DNA of 64,000 nt, taken from Chloroflexota bacterium (GTDB lineage Bacteria; Chloroflexota; Anaerolineae; Anaerolineales; Villigracilaceae). Shown here one piece after another: positions 33,638 to 42,494 of this stretch. Below the pieces are notes generated by a model, which saw nothing but the letters and a program-made list of their open reading frames with translations, had not been told where the DNA came from and did no database searches. How positions within the stretch are numbered: position 1 is the first letter of the stretch; each line of letters opens with the position of its first letter. Where the stretch lies: positions 1-64,000 of the forward strand of contig JACRBN010000019.1 in the NCBI GenBank assembly GCA_016213105.1, given 5' to 3'. A program made the position numbers and the translations under genes.

Positions 33638-33831
33638 TTCGCCCTGAGCGGAGCGAGGCGTGGTGGTCAAGTAGGTCGTTGCTCTTCCGACCGTATCGAG
33701 ACCCAGCCGAGCGTAGTCGAAGGGCAGGTGAGCAAGGTACTGATATTTTCTGCTTATCCACCCTTCGACTACGCCGCGCCAAGCCTGCCCTGAGCCTGCC
33801 GAAGGGGGCGCGCGGCTCCGCTCAGGGCGAA
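33638..33831. repeat. Composite palindromic element (MITE/REP-like)
   Basis: Bounded by a 17-bp perfect inverted repeat (33638-33654 with 33815-33831; TTCGCCCTGAGCGGAGC). It holds an inner 14-bp inverted repeat, GCGTAGTCGAAGGG (33711-33724) with CCCTTCGACTACGC (33761-33774), and extra copies of CCTGAGC / CCGAAGG. It shares the GCTCCGCTCAGGG arm with the repeat at 24.4 kb. No coding capacity seen. Confidence 0.75.
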
Positions 33832-33924
33832 GAATCGGCTGAAATTTATTGCTCGATTATTTTGTTAAGTTGCAATAGACCGCAGTCCCGTAAAACAAAA
33901 AAACTATAAGGAAGTTCCACTGAA

Positions 33925-35667
33925 ATGAACGCAGGACTCAAACTCGCAAAATTTATCAAACCCTACTGGCGCTGGGTGTTGATCGCGCCTGTGCTCATGA
34001 CCCTAGAAGTGGCCATGGACTTGATGCAGCCGCGCATGGTCGAACGCATCGTGGACGAGGGCATTGCCCGCCTCGACTTGAACCTGGTGCTGCAAACAGG
34101 CCTGCTGATGTTCGGGCTGGCCGTGATCGGCGCGTTGGGTGGCATGAGCAACGGCATCTTTGCCGAACTGACCGTCCAGACCTTTGGCGCGGACTTGCGC
34201 GAAACGCTCTTCCGCAAGGTGCAGACCTTTTCCTTCGGCAATCTCGACGAACTGGAGACGGGTCAGCTCATCACGCGCCTTACCAACGACGTGACCCAGG
34301 TGCAGGAGGCGCTGCTGATGATCCTGCGCATCCTGGTGCGCGCGCCGCTGCTGCTGATCGGCAGCTTAATCATGGCTATCATCACCAGTCCGCAACTGGC
34401 CTTTCTGCCGCTGGTGTTGATGCCGATCGAGCTGGCCGCCGTGGTGTGGATCGTCAACAAGGCCACGCCGCTCTTCACCATTGTCCAGGAAAAACTGGAT
34501 GCGCTCAACCAGGTCATGCAGGAGAACCTGGCGGGTGTGCGCGTGGTCAAGGCCTTTGTGCGCGCGCGACACGAGAATGAACGCTTTGGAACTGCCAACA
34601 CCAACCTGACGGATCAGTCTGTGCGTGCCATGCGCACGGTGGCGATCATGCCCGCCTTCATGATGTTGACCATGAACCTGGGCATCGTGGCGGTGCTGTG
34701 GTTTGGCGGCATGCGCGTCACAGCAGGGGAGATGCAGATGGGGCAGATCATCGCCTTCATCAACTATTTGATGACGACCCTGTTCTCGCTGATGATGGTC
34801 AGCCAGTTGGTCATCCAACTAGCGCGGGCCGAGGCCTCTGCGAAGCGCATCCAGGAAGTGCTGGAGAGTCAGCCCAAGGTGCAGAATCAGCCCAACGCGT
34901 TGACGGATTTCAAATCCCAGGGGCGCATCGCCTTCGAGAACGTCACCTTCAACTACAACGGCGCCGACGGCGATCCCGTGCTCAAGGGCGTCAGCTTCGT
35001 GGCCGAGCCTGGACAGACCGTGGCCCTGCTCGGCACGACAGGCGCGGGCAAGTCCAGCCTGGTGCATCTTATCCCGCGTTTTTACGATGTGACCTCGGGC
35101 TGCGTGACCATCGACGGGCGGGATGTGCGCGACTTCGACCTGGCCACGCTGCGGCGTGAGATTGGGATTGCCCTGCAGGAGACCGTGCTGTTCAGCGGCA
35201 GCATCCGCGACAACATCCGCTACGGGCGGCCCGACGCTCCCGACGAGGAGGTGACCGCCGCGGCGCAGGCTGCGCAGGCGCACGAGTTCATCCTGTCGAT
35301 GTCCGACGGCTATGACACCGTCCTCGGCCAGCGCGGAGTCAACCTCTCGGGCGGACAGAAGCAGCGCATTGCCATCGCGCGCGCGCTGCTTCTCAAGCCG
35401 TCCATTTTGATTTTGGACGACAGCACCAGCGCCGTCGACGTGGAGACCGAGACCAAAATTCAAACGGCGCTCGAAACCATTATGAAGAACCGCACCAGCT
35501 TTGTGATCGCCCAGCGCATCAGCACCGTGTTGAACGCCGACAAGATCCTGGTGCTCGACGACGGCCAGATTGCCGCCGAAGGCACGCACCGCGAGTTGCT
35601 GGCGAACAGCCCGATTTACCGCGAGATCTATGACTCCCAACTGGGAAACGGAGTGAACCATGACTGA
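33925..35667 (+). CDS. ABC exporter half-transporter, degenerate-site subunit
   Basis: 580 residues: six-helix exporter membrane domain (about 15-310), then nucleotide-binding domain. Walker A GTTGAGKSS at about 370, signature LSGGQ at about 474. The catalytic Glu after Walker B is D499 (ILILDD) and the H-loop His is Gln (FVIAQRIS), the pattern of the inactive partner in heterodimeric exporters such as TM287/288 or BmrCD. It overlaps the second subunit by eight bases. Confidence 0.9.
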   Translation: MNAGLKLAKFIKPYWRWVLIAPVLMTLEVAMDLMQPRMVERIVDEGIARLDLNLVLQTGLLMFGLAVIGALGGMSNGIFAELTVQTFGADLRETLFRKVQTFSFGNLDELETGQLITRLTNDVTQVQEALLMILRILVRAPLLLIGSLIMAIITSPQLAFLPLVLMPIELAAVVWIVNKATPLFTIVQEKLDALNQVMQENLAGVRVVKAFVRARHENERFGTANTNLTDQSVRAMRTVAIMPAFMMLTMNLGIVAVLWFGGMRVTAGEMQMGQIIAFINYLMTTLFSLMMVSQLVIQLARAEASAKRIQEVLESQPKVQNQPNALTDFKSQGRIAFENVTFNYNGADGDPVLKGVSFVAEPGQTVALLGTTGAGKSSLVHLIPRFYDVTSGCVTIDGRDVRDFDLATLRREIGIALQETVLFSGSIRDNIRYGRPDAPDEEVTAAAQAAQAHEFILSMSDGYDTVLGQRGVNLSGGQKQRIAIARALLLKPSILILDDSTSAVDVETETKIQTALETIMKNRTSFVIAQRISTVLNADKILVLDDGQIAAEGTHRELLANSPIYREIYDSQLGNGVNHD

Positions 35668-37498
35668 GCAACGCCGCACCCCGCCTCCGCCTCCTCCCCC
35701 GCTGATGGGATTCCGCGGCGGCCCGCCGATGGACTTCCTGCGCGGCGGCGCGCCCAAATCGAAAGACCCGCGTGGAACCGTCCGCCGCCTGTGGAGCTAC
35801 CTTGAACGTCAGCGCTGGCTGCTGATCGCCACCACGCTGCTGGTGATCGTCACCTCGGTCATCGACCTGCTCGGCCCATACCTGATGGGTCTGGCCATCG
35901 ACTCATACATCAGCAAATCCAACCTGCCTGGGCTGGCGCGTCTGCTCGGCTGGATGACTGCCTCGTACGTTCTGGCCGCCGCGGGAACCTGGCTGCAAAC
36001 CTATATGATGGCGGGCGTGGCCCAGCGCGCCGTGCGCGATATGCGCACCGACCTGTTCGCCCGCTTGCAAACCCTGCCCGTGCGTTTCTTCGACCAGCGC
36101 GCCCACGGCGAGATCATGAGCCGCCTGACCAACGATGTGGAGAATATCAGCAACATCCTGGCCACCAACGCCAGCCAGTTGATCTCCAACGTGCTGAGCC
36201 TGATCGGCGTGGTCATCATCATGTTCGTGATGAGCGTGCCGCTGGCCATCGTCAGTCTGATCGTCATGCCGTTGACTTACGTTCTGACAGGGCAGATCGC
36301 CAAGCGCACCCGCGCGGGCTTCCGCCAGACCCAGCAGGCGCTGGGCGAACTGAACGGCATTATCGAGGAGACGGTCACGGGTGAGCGCGTGGTGCAGGCC
36401 TTCGTGCGCGAAGCGGCCACCACCGAACAGTTTTCCACGGTCAACCGCCGACTGCAAAAGGTGGCCCTGCGCGCGCGCGTCTTCACCAGTTTTATGGGGC
36501 CGCTGATGAACATGGTCGGCAACCTGGGGCTGGACATCGTGGCCGTCACAGGCGGCTGGCTGGCCGTCCTGGGGCTGGCAACCGTCGGCGAGATCGCCTC
36601 GTTTATCAACTACTCCAGCCGTCTGGGACGTCCACTCAACCAGATCGCCCAATTGTTCACTTCCATCCAGTCGGCGCTGGCGGGCGCGGAGCGTTTCTTC
36701 GAGATGCTGGACGAAACCCCCGAGACCGACGCGCCCAACGCTGTCCCGTTGGAGCACATCAAAGGCCACGTGCGCCTGACGGATGTTTCCTTCGGCTACG
36801 ATGCGGATGTGCCCGTGCTGAAGAACGTCGACCTGGAGGCGAAGCCAGGCCAGATGATCGCCCTGGTCGGCCCGACGGGTGCGGGCAAGACCACCATTGC
36901 CAACCTGCTAACCCGCTTCTACGATATCGACCGCGGCACGATCCAAATCGATGACCTGGAGGTTGGCTCCGTTAAAAAAGATGACCTGCGCCGCAAGTTG
37001 GGACTCGTGCTTCAGGACAACTTCCTGTTTGCCGCCACCGTCATGGAGAATATCCGCTATGGACGGCTGGAAGCCACGGACGAGGAGGTCAAAGCCGCCG
37101 CCAAACTGGCCAACGCCGACCTGTTCATCCACCGCCTGCCGCACGGTTACCAGACCGTGCTGACCGAACGCGGCAGCAACCTCAGCCAGGGACAGCGCCA
37201 ACTGCTGGCCATCGCCCGCGCCATCCTGGCCGACCCCGACATCCTGATCCTCGACGAGGCCACCAGCAACGTGGACACGCGCACCGAGAAGCACCTGCAG
37301 GAAGCGCTGCTCAACCTGATGCAGGGGCGCACCAGCTTCGTCATCGCCCACCGTCTGTCCACCATCCGCGACGCCGACCAGGTGCTGGTTATCAGGAACG
37401 GCGAGATCGTCGAGCGCGGAAATCACGACAGCCTGCTGGAGCAAAAAGGCTTCTATCATCACCTATACATGAGCCAGTTCAAGGGCCAGCAGATTTGA
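35660..37498 (+). CDS. ABC exporter half-transporter, catalytic subunit with poly-proline N-terminus
   Basis: 612 residues. Begins with seven consecutive prolines (residues 8-14), a run that normally stalls ribosomes and needs EF-P. Six-helix membrane domain, then Walker A GPTGAGKTT, signature LSQGQ and intact Walker B with E533 (ILILDEATS) and H-loop His (FVIAHRLS). Complements the degenerate first subunit; together they likely export drugs or lipids under MarR control. Confidence 0.9.
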   Translation: MTEQRRTPPPPPPPLMGFRGGPPMDFLRGGAPKSKDPRGTVRRLWSYLERQRWLLIATTLLVIVTSVIDLLGPYLMGLAIDSYISKSNLPGLARLLGWMTASYVLAAAGTWLQTYMMAGVAQRAVRDMRTDLFARLQTLPVRFFDQRAHGEIMSRLTNDVENISNILATNASQLISNVLSLIGVVIIMFVMSVPLAIVSLIVMPLTYVLTGQIAKRTRAGFRQTQQALGELNGIIEETVTGERVVQAFVREAATTEQFSTVNRRLQKVALRARVFTSFMGPLMNMVGNLGLDIVAVTGGWLAVLGLATVGEIASFINYSSRLGRPLNQIAQLFTSIQSALAGAERFFEMLDETPETDAPNAVPLEHIKGHVRLTDVSFGYDADVPVLKNVDLEAKPGQMIALVGPTGAGKTTIANLLTRFYDIDRGTIQIDDLEVGSVKKDDLRRKLGLVLQDNFLFAATVMENIRYGRLEATDEEVKAAAKLANADLFIHRLPHGYQTVLTERGSNLSQGQRQLLAIARAILADPDILILDEATSNVDTRTEKHLQEALLNLMQGRTSFVIAHRLSTIRDADQVLVIRNGEIVERGNHDSLLEQKGFYHHLYMSQFKGQQI

Positions 37499-37569
37499 GA
37501 GGTTCGAGTCCTGTCACCTTATTTTTGTCCAAACTGGGCTACATTTCATTGCGCGCCGCCCAAACCCGT

Positions 37570-37643
37570 ACACGGATTTCACTGATTTCACGGATGAACA
37601 CGGAGAGATCAAAAAAATCCGTGAAAATCTGTGCTATCCGTGT
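37570..37643. repeat. ACACGGAT-type dispersed repeat
   Basis: CACGGATTTCACTGATTTC, CGGATGAACACGGAG and AATCCGTGAAAATCTGTGC / ATCCGTGTC form repeated and inverted CACGGAT units. This sequence style recurs as an intergenic repeat in many bacterial genomes (general knowledge). No coding sense. Confidence 0.65.
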
Positions 37644-37729
37644 CCCCAAAAAGGTTGCCAACCAGCCATCATGCAATGACTTGTAGGTTATTTTGGGCCA
37701 AATTTAGGTGTCAGGTCTATATCAATAAA

Positions 37730-37762
37730 AACACGCTCCCATTCAAAGGAGCGTGTTTGTTT
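37730..37762. terminator. Bidirectional terminator downstream of the ABC operon
   Basis: A 10-bp stem (37730-37739 with 37748-37757) with TGTTTTCG on the plus side and TTTTTATTGAT on the minus side. It can stop both the ABC operon and the convergent MFS gene. Confidence 0.75.
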
Positions 37763-37845
37763 TCGTGTATCTAATAAAAATCGCCGAATCACCATGAAAT
37801 CCTAAAGTCTCCCTTTAGGATTTCAGGCCATTTTGCCTTGCGGCA

Positions 37846-39051
37846 TCAATCCGCGCTTTGGGTTTCCAACGGGGCTTCTTTTCTCACAGTCTCCCTCGGT
37901 AGAAAGAACAGGCTGGCGACGAAGCCGATCAGCATGATGAGGGAACCCGTCATGAAGGGGAAGCTCAGGTTCAAATCCAGCGCCTTGCCTGCCCACAGCG
38001 GGCCGACCACGCGCCCCAGGCTCATGTAGGCGTTGTTCAGTCCCATCGCCTGACCCTGTCCGCCCGCGGCGCGTTTGGAGATGAGCGAGGATACGCTTGG
38101 TCGGAGCATGGCGTTGCTCAGGATGAAAATGCTGGTGGTCAGGATGACCGTGAATAGGTCGCGGGCGGTCAGCATGAGCAGGAAGCCGAAGATGCTGGCG
38201 AAGAGCGAAACCTTGGTCACCGCCACGTCGCCCCATTTGCGGGTGGCGACTCCCGTCAGCACGCCCTGCACCACCGCGGAAACCAGTCCGACCACGGTCA
38301 GGATGATGCCGATGGTCTGTGACGTATAACCGTAGCGCGACTCGGTGTAAAAAGCGAAGATGCCCTCGAAGTTGGTCAGCGCAAAGTTGTGCAGGAAGGC
38401 CAGCACCAGCAGGAAACCGAGCGGGCCGAACAACGCCGCCCACATGGCGCGGAGTTGGGGGCCGCGTAACACGGAGTGGGTCGAGTCCCGTTTTTCGACG
38501 GGCAGCGATTCAGGCAGGAAGACCCAGAGCAGGATCGCCGCCAAAATCGAGAGTCCCGCCGCCAGGAAGAATGGCATCTGGAAGGAGGCCCCGCCCAACA
38601 TCCCGCCGATGCCTGGGCCTAGCACCATCCCCACGCCCATGGCTGCGCCGACGATGCCCATCCCGCCGCCGCGCTCGTGCTCCTCGGTGCTGTCGCTGAT
38701 GAAGGCCATGGCGGTCGGCATGGTGGCCGCAGACAGGATTCCGCCCAGGGCGCGGAACAGGTACAAAGTCCACAGGTCGGTGGCCAGCCCAAAGCCGACC
38801 ATGGTCAGGCCGTTGCCGAGCGCTCCCAGCAGCAGGATCGGCTTGCGCCCGAAGCGGTCGGAGAGACCGCCCCAGATGGGGGAGAAGAGGAACTGCATCA
38901 GCGAGAAGATCGCCATGAGCAGACCCATCGCCACACCGCCCCCGCCGAACTTTTCCACCAGGAAGGGCAGGATCGGGATGATCATCCCGAAGCCGAGCAT
39001 GACGACAACCAGCGTGAAGAATAGGATGGCCAGGTTGCGGTTTTTGAACAT
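37846..39051 (-). CDS. MFS transporter, TetA-like drug:proton antiporter type
   Basis: 401 residues with about twelve membrane helices. The loop-2/3 motif GGLSDRFGRKPILLLG marks the drug-antiporter branch, and GxxxGPxIGG-like GPGIGGMLGG in helix 5 is the antiporter motif C. A minus-strand TATAAT (39064-39059) sits seven bases before the ATG with no ribosome-binding site. Divergent from the first UbiA gene. Confidence 0.88.
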   Translation of the reverse strand: MFKNRNLAILFFTLVVVMLGFGMIIPILPFLVEKFGGGGVAMGLLMAIFSLMQFLFSPIWGGLSDRFGRKPILLLGALGNGLTMVGFGLATDLWTLYLFRALGGILSAATMPTAMAFISDSTEEHERGGGMGIVGAAMGVGMVLGPGIGGMLGGASFQMPFFLAAGLSILAAILLWVFLPESLPVEKRDSTHSVLRGPQLRAMWAALFGPLGFLLVLAFLHNFALTNFEGIFAFYTESRYGYTSQTIGIILTVVGLVSAVVQGVLTGVATRKWGDVAVTKVSLFASIFGFLLMLTARDLFTVILTTSIFILSNAMLRPSVSSLISKRAAGGQGQAMGLNNAYMSLGRVVGPLWAGKALDLNLSFPFMTGSLIMLIGFVASLFFLPRETVRKEAPLETQSAD

Positions 39052-39058
39052 GCGGGTG

Positions 39059-39064
39059 ATTATA
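39059..39064 (-). promoter_or_regulatory. -10 element of a likely leaderless promoter for the MFS gene
   Basis: TATAAT on the minus strand with a seven-base gap to the ATG. A plus-strand TATAAT for the UbiA gene (39102-39107) lies 38 bases away, so the divergent promoters are compact. Confidence 0.5.
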
Positions 39065-39135
39065 CTCCTGCGGGGTGACGAAGTAATCGGACAAGTGTTG
39101 TTATAATTGCCAAAATTTTCCCAAAGGAGCAAGTA

Positions 39136-40161
39136 ATGAACTTTAGCATGTGGCGCAAAGCGCTGAACGTCATCCCCGAGGTCTCCAAGGAGGAATGGGA
39201 TCGCCTGGATGTGATCTCGAAATGGTTGATCTCCACCCGCGCGGCGGTGTTGATCATGACCTTTATTTCCGCCGCCCTGGCGGGACTCTTCGCCTTCCGT
39301 GACGGCGCGTTTCAATTCCTCCCGTGGCTGGCCCTGGCCTTCGGTCTGATCATGGCGCATGCCACCAATAACATCTTCAACGATTTCACCGATTTCGTGC
39401 GCGGTGTGGACAAGGATAATTACTACCGTACGATGTACGGCGCCCAGCCCATCGCCAGCGGATTGATGACGAAGCGTCAGCATCTGACCTATTTCGCGGT
39501 GACGGGGCTGATTGCTCTGGTCGCGGGCCTATACCTGATCTTCATCAACGCCAGCGACCCCGTCATCTGGATCCTGCTTGGCTTGGGCGCGTTCTTCGTT
39601 CTGTTCTACACCTGGCCGCTCAAGGGACTGGGCCTGGGCGAGGTGGCCGTGCTGGTGGTCTGGGGCCCGCTGATGATCGGCGGTGGCTACTACGTGATGG
39701 CCCACAAATGGGACTGGAACGTGGTCACTGCCAGCCTGCCCTACGTGCTGGGTGTGACGACGGTCATCTTCGGCAAGCACATCGACAAGTTGATGATCGA
39801 TAAGTCCAAGGGCATCCACACCCTGCCCGTGGTGATCGGCGAGCAGGCCGCCCGCTACGCCGTGCTGGCGATGATGATCCTGCCGTACTTCTTCACGGGA
39901 TATCTGATCGCGATTAAGTTTTTCACGCCCGTCATGCTCATCGTGCTGTTCGCCCTGCCGACCTTCCTCAAAGTGTATCCCGCCCTGCTGAAACCCAAGC
40001 CCGCTGAACGCCCCGCCGACTTCCCCGACGGGCAGGGCGGCTGGCCGCTCTACTTCGCGCCGATGGCCTTCTGGAACAACCGCTCCTTCGGCACACTCTT
40101 CATGCTCGGCCTGCTGGTCGATGTATTGTTACGGGTCTTCCTGCCGGCGTTCTGGCGTTAG
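39136..40161 (+). CDS. UbiA-family prenyltransferase, paralogue 1
   Basis: 341 residues with about eight to nine membrane helices. The first Asp-rich motif lies in NIFNDFTDFVRGVDKDN and the second in KHIDKLMIDKSKG. The fold transfers a prenyl chain to an aromatic or glycerol acceptor, for example in menaquinone synthesis; the acceptor here is unknown. The N-terminal WRKALN...EEWDRLDVISKWLISTRAA is shared with paralogue 2. TATAAT at 39102-39107 and AAGGAG precede it. Confidence 0.85.
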   Translation: MNFSMWRKALNVIPEVSKEEWDRLDVISKWLISTRAAVLIMTFISAALAGLFAFRDGAFQFLPWLALAFGLIMAHATNNIFNDFTDFVRGVDKDNYYRTMYGAQPIASGLMTKRQHLTYFAVTGLIALVAGLYLIFINASDPVIWILLGLGAFFVLFYTWPLKGLGLGEVAVLVVWGPLMIGGGYYVMAHKWDWNVVTASLPYVLGVTTVIFGKHIDKLMIDKSKGIHTLPVVIGEQAARYAVLAMMILPYFFTGYLIAIKFFTPVMLIVLFALPTFLKVYPALLKPKPAERPADFPDGQGGWPLYFAPMAFWNNRSFGTLFMLGLLVDVLLRVFLPAFWR

Positions 40162-40497
40162 GTCGTAAAGAAGAGCGGATCATCTCCGCTCTTTATTTTT
40201 ATCACCGCGGGTAGTGGTAATTTGATAAGTGACGTGGCGCGGAATACCCTGCGGGTACGATGTGGCATTCCGCGTACCCATGATTTGGCGGGATACCATC
40301 CCGCCCCACGGAAATTATCACTTCGTTTATGCCACTACCTCACCGCGATGATGGCATACACGTAGCGCAAATTGCCAATTTGCGCCACAAAGGCAGCAAA
40401 CTGTGGCGGTGAGCCACGGCAAATCCTGAGGAGCCTTGTTTTTTTAACCTTGGGATTGGTTGTATAATTTGCCACAATCAACTTTTTTGGAGGAAGA
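40162..40497. repeat. Gene-free stretch with a terminator and a cluster of palindromes
   Basis: After the terminator come inverted pairs GCGGAAT/ATTCCGC, GGCGGGAT-ACC-ATCCCGCC, GCGCAAATT-GCC-AATTTGCGC, and a loose GGTAGTGG..CCACTACC outer pair. The array resembles a REP/BIME cluster. The TATAAT of the second UbiA gene is at 40463-40468. Confidence 0.65.
40171..40200 (+). terminator. Terminator after UbiA paralogue 1
   Basis: A 9-bp stem (40171-40179 with 40185-40193), loop TCATC, followed by TATTTTTATC. A clear intrinsic terminator, so the second UbiA gene has its own promoter. Confidence 0.8.
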
Positions 40498-41637
40498 ATG
40501 AAAATAAATTTTGCCATGTGGCGCAAGGCATCCTGGGAACTGATCAAGATGGATAGCAAACAGGAATGGGAATCCCTTGATGTAGTCTCCAAGTGGCTGA
40601 TTGCCACACGTTCCGCGGTGACGACCGTCACCATTTATTCATGCATTATTGCGGGATTACTGGCCTGGCGCGACGGCAACTTTTCCTGGTTGCCGTGGAT
40701 CATCCTGACCCTCGGCCTGTTCATTGCCCACGGCACGAACAATCTGCTCAACGACTACACCGACTTCTCACGCGGCGTGGACAAGGACAACTACTTCCGC
40801 ACCCAGTATGGCGTCCATCCGCTCGTGCAGGGCTTCTGGAACAAGTCGCAGCAGATCCAGTGGTTCCTGGTCAGCGGCGTGATCGCCTTCCTGTCGGGCA
40901 TCTTTGCCCTGTACTACACGGGCTTCAACGCCTCGGTCATCGGCCTGTTTGCGTTCGGCGTGCTGATGCTGTTGTTCTACACCTGGCCGCTCAAATATTG
41001 GGCGCTGGGCGAGCTGGCCATCTTCCTGATCTGGGGCCCGATCATGATCGCAGGCGTGTACTTTGTGCTGGCTCTCGGTCAGGGCGGCGATTTCAGCAAC
41101 ATCTGGTACGTGGCCCTGGCGGGCATTCCCTTCGGCTTGAGCGTGGCCAGCATCAACGTCGGCAAGCACATCGACAAGATGATCCCCGACAAGCAAAAGG
41201 GCGTGGGCACCTTCCCCGTGCGCGTTGGCCAGACCTTCGCGCGCTACGTCAACATGGCAGCCATTGTCATCGCCTACGCGGTCGTGATCTACCTGGTCGT
41301 GACGGGCTACTTCTCCGTCTTCATGCTGCTGATCCTGTTCGCCTTGAAACGCGCCTTCTATGCCGTGGCGGTACTCTCCAAGCCGCGCCCCGAGGGTCCG
41401 CCCGCCGGCTTCGAAGCCTTCTGGCCCACCTGGTTCTCGGGCTTCTGCTTCTATCATAACCGCCTGTTCGGCGGCCTGTTCATTTTGGGCGTGCTGCTCG
41501 ATACGTTTGCGCGCCTGTTCGAGAAGAGCCTGCCGCTCTCGCTTAACTGGATGGGTGCCATTGCCCTCGGTGTGGCGGCGGTTTACGCTATCGTGCAAAT
41601 GCTAATGGACAAGGCCAAAAAAGCCAAGGCCGCGTAG
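40498..41637 (+). CDS. UbiA-family prenyltransferase, paralogue 2
   Basis: 379 residues. Same architecture as paralogue 1: MWRKA start, Asp-rich motif in NNLLNDYTDFSRGVDKDN, second motif KHIDKMIPDKQKG, and FYTWPLK in the middle. It has an extra C-terminal membrane segment and a lysine-rich end (DKAKKAKAA). GGAGGA precedes the ATG. Two neighbouring copies with separate promoters suggest duplication and specialisation. Confidence 0.85.
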   Translation: MKINFAMWRKASWELIKMDSKQEWESLDVVSKWLIATRSAVTTVTIYSCIIAGLLAWRDGNFSWLPWIILTLGLFIAHGTNNLLNDYTDFSRGVDKDNYFRTQYGVHPLVQGFWNKSQQIQWFLVSGVIAFLSGIFALYYTGFNASVIGLFAFGVLMLLFYTWPLKYWALGELAIFLIWGPIMIAGVYFVLALGQGGDFSNIWYVALAGIPFGLSVASINVGKHIDKMIPDKQKGVGTFPVRVGQTFARYVNMAAIVIAYAVVIYLVVTGYFSVFMLLILFALKRAFYAVAVLSKPRPEGPPAGFEAFWPTWFSGFCFYHNRLFGGLFILGVLLDTFARLFEKSLPLSLNWMGAIALGVAAVYAIVQMLMDKAKKAKAA

Positions 41638-41651
41638 TTCGAATGGAACGA

Positions 41652-41684
41652 GTAGGGGCGGGGTTACCCCGCCCCTACTTTTTT
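41652..41684 (+). terminator. Terminator overlapping the stop codon of the convergent gene
   Basis: A 12-bp GC-rich perfect stem (41652-41663 with 41667-41678), loop TTA, then TTTTTT. Its downstream arm includes the TAG (41677-41675) and final coding bases of the minus-strand gene. Confidence 0.9.
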
Positions 41685-42445
41685 AATTCCAGACCTTCGA
41701 TCTCCAGCCAGGCTTCGGGATGCGCCAGCACCCCGAACGATATTTTCCCTGCAGGGGTAAACGCCGCGAATTGATTGTCGATCCACAGGATGAAGCCCAG
41801 GGGCGGATGCGGACTCACCGACGTTTCCAACACGATGACATCATCCACCTCGAAGATGACCCGATCCTCCCGCCACCTGAGCCTGTAGCCGTGCCATTGA
41901 GTGACGTCCACGCTGAGAGCGAATGCATCCTCGGCGATGACCCGTCCCAATCCGCGGCGGGCTGCGATGCGCGAGAAGGGCAGGGCCAGTCCCGCGCCGA
42001 TCAACGCTGGATGAAAACGGGGCGCGCGAAACGTTTGCGCGAGGAAGCCGTGGGCAGGGTGAGCCTGCCCTGCGACCAAAGGGAGTGTCGAAGGGTTATC
42101 TTTGAAGGAAAGATAATTTTGCGGCGAGGCGTAGAAGAACCAGGCCGCGTTCGGCAGCGCAGGCAGGCGGAACGGGTTCCCGCCGAAGCCGAGGCTCAGC
42201 CCGAAGGGATCGTTCCAGACGCCGAAGCCCCAGGTCCCAGGCGTGGATTCGGCTGAGGCGCGGGCACGCAGGCTCAGGTCCAGGGAGCGGTGGGGGAAAT
42301 CCCGCCGCGCGAGGCCGGTGTAATCGTCCAGTTGGGCGTCGTCGTAGCGGGAGCCATCCGAGGCGGGGATCGTGAGGCGCAATCCGCCCGCGGTCTCGAT
42401 AACGGATGCGCCCTGGGTGTGCCTGCGGGATAGGTTGGGTTTCAT
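41675..42445 (-). CDS. Beta-sandwich protein of unknown function (concanavalin/GH16-like)
   Basis: 256 residues without signal peptide. The C-terminal half, with WHGYRLRWREDRVIFEVDD, ETSVSPHPPLGFILWIDNQ and GKISFGVLA, looks like laminin-G or GH16-type lectin/glucanase folds that measure ligand binding. No catalytic Glu pair of GH16 (ExDxE) was found, so an enzyme activity is not claimed. Convergent with the UbiA gene, whose terminator enters its stop codon. Confidence 0.6.
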   Translation of the reverse strand: MKPNLSRRHTQGASVIETAGGLRLTIPASDGSRYDDAQLDDYTGLARRDFPHRSLDLSLRARASAESTPGTWGFGVWNDPFGLSLGFGGNPFRLPALPNAAWFFYASPQNYLSFKDNPSTLPLVAGQAHPAHGFLAQTFRAPRFHPALIGAGLALPFSRIAARRGLGRVIAEDAFALSVDVTQWHGYRLRWREDRVIFEVDDVIVLETSVSPHPPLGFILWIDNQFAAFTPAGKISFGVLAHPEAWLEIEGLELKK

Positions 42446-42482
42446 GGGAGGTCTGAAACTATTTTAATCCATTTGCGCGGTA

Positions 42483-42488
42483 TATAAT
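42483..42488 (+). promoter_or_regulatory. -10 element of a likely leaderless promoter
   Basis: TATAAT six bases before the ATG at 42495 with the intervening CATCCC containing no ribosome-binding site. Confidence 0.55.
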
Positions 42489-42494
42489 CATCCC

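Larger units (their letters stand above)
37499..37845. other. Gene-free stretch with repeats and hairpins
   Basis: No gene seen. Contents are a direct and inverted CACGGAT repeat (37570-37643), a bidirectional terminator (37730-37757), and a 12-bp hairpin (37796-37824) just after the MFS gene stop. The rest is AT-richer unique sequence. Confidence 0.6.

Noticed and set aside
33638-33831. Insertion sequence
   Set aside because: Only 194 bp with inverted ends and no transposase frame, so treated as a MITE/REP-like repeat instead.
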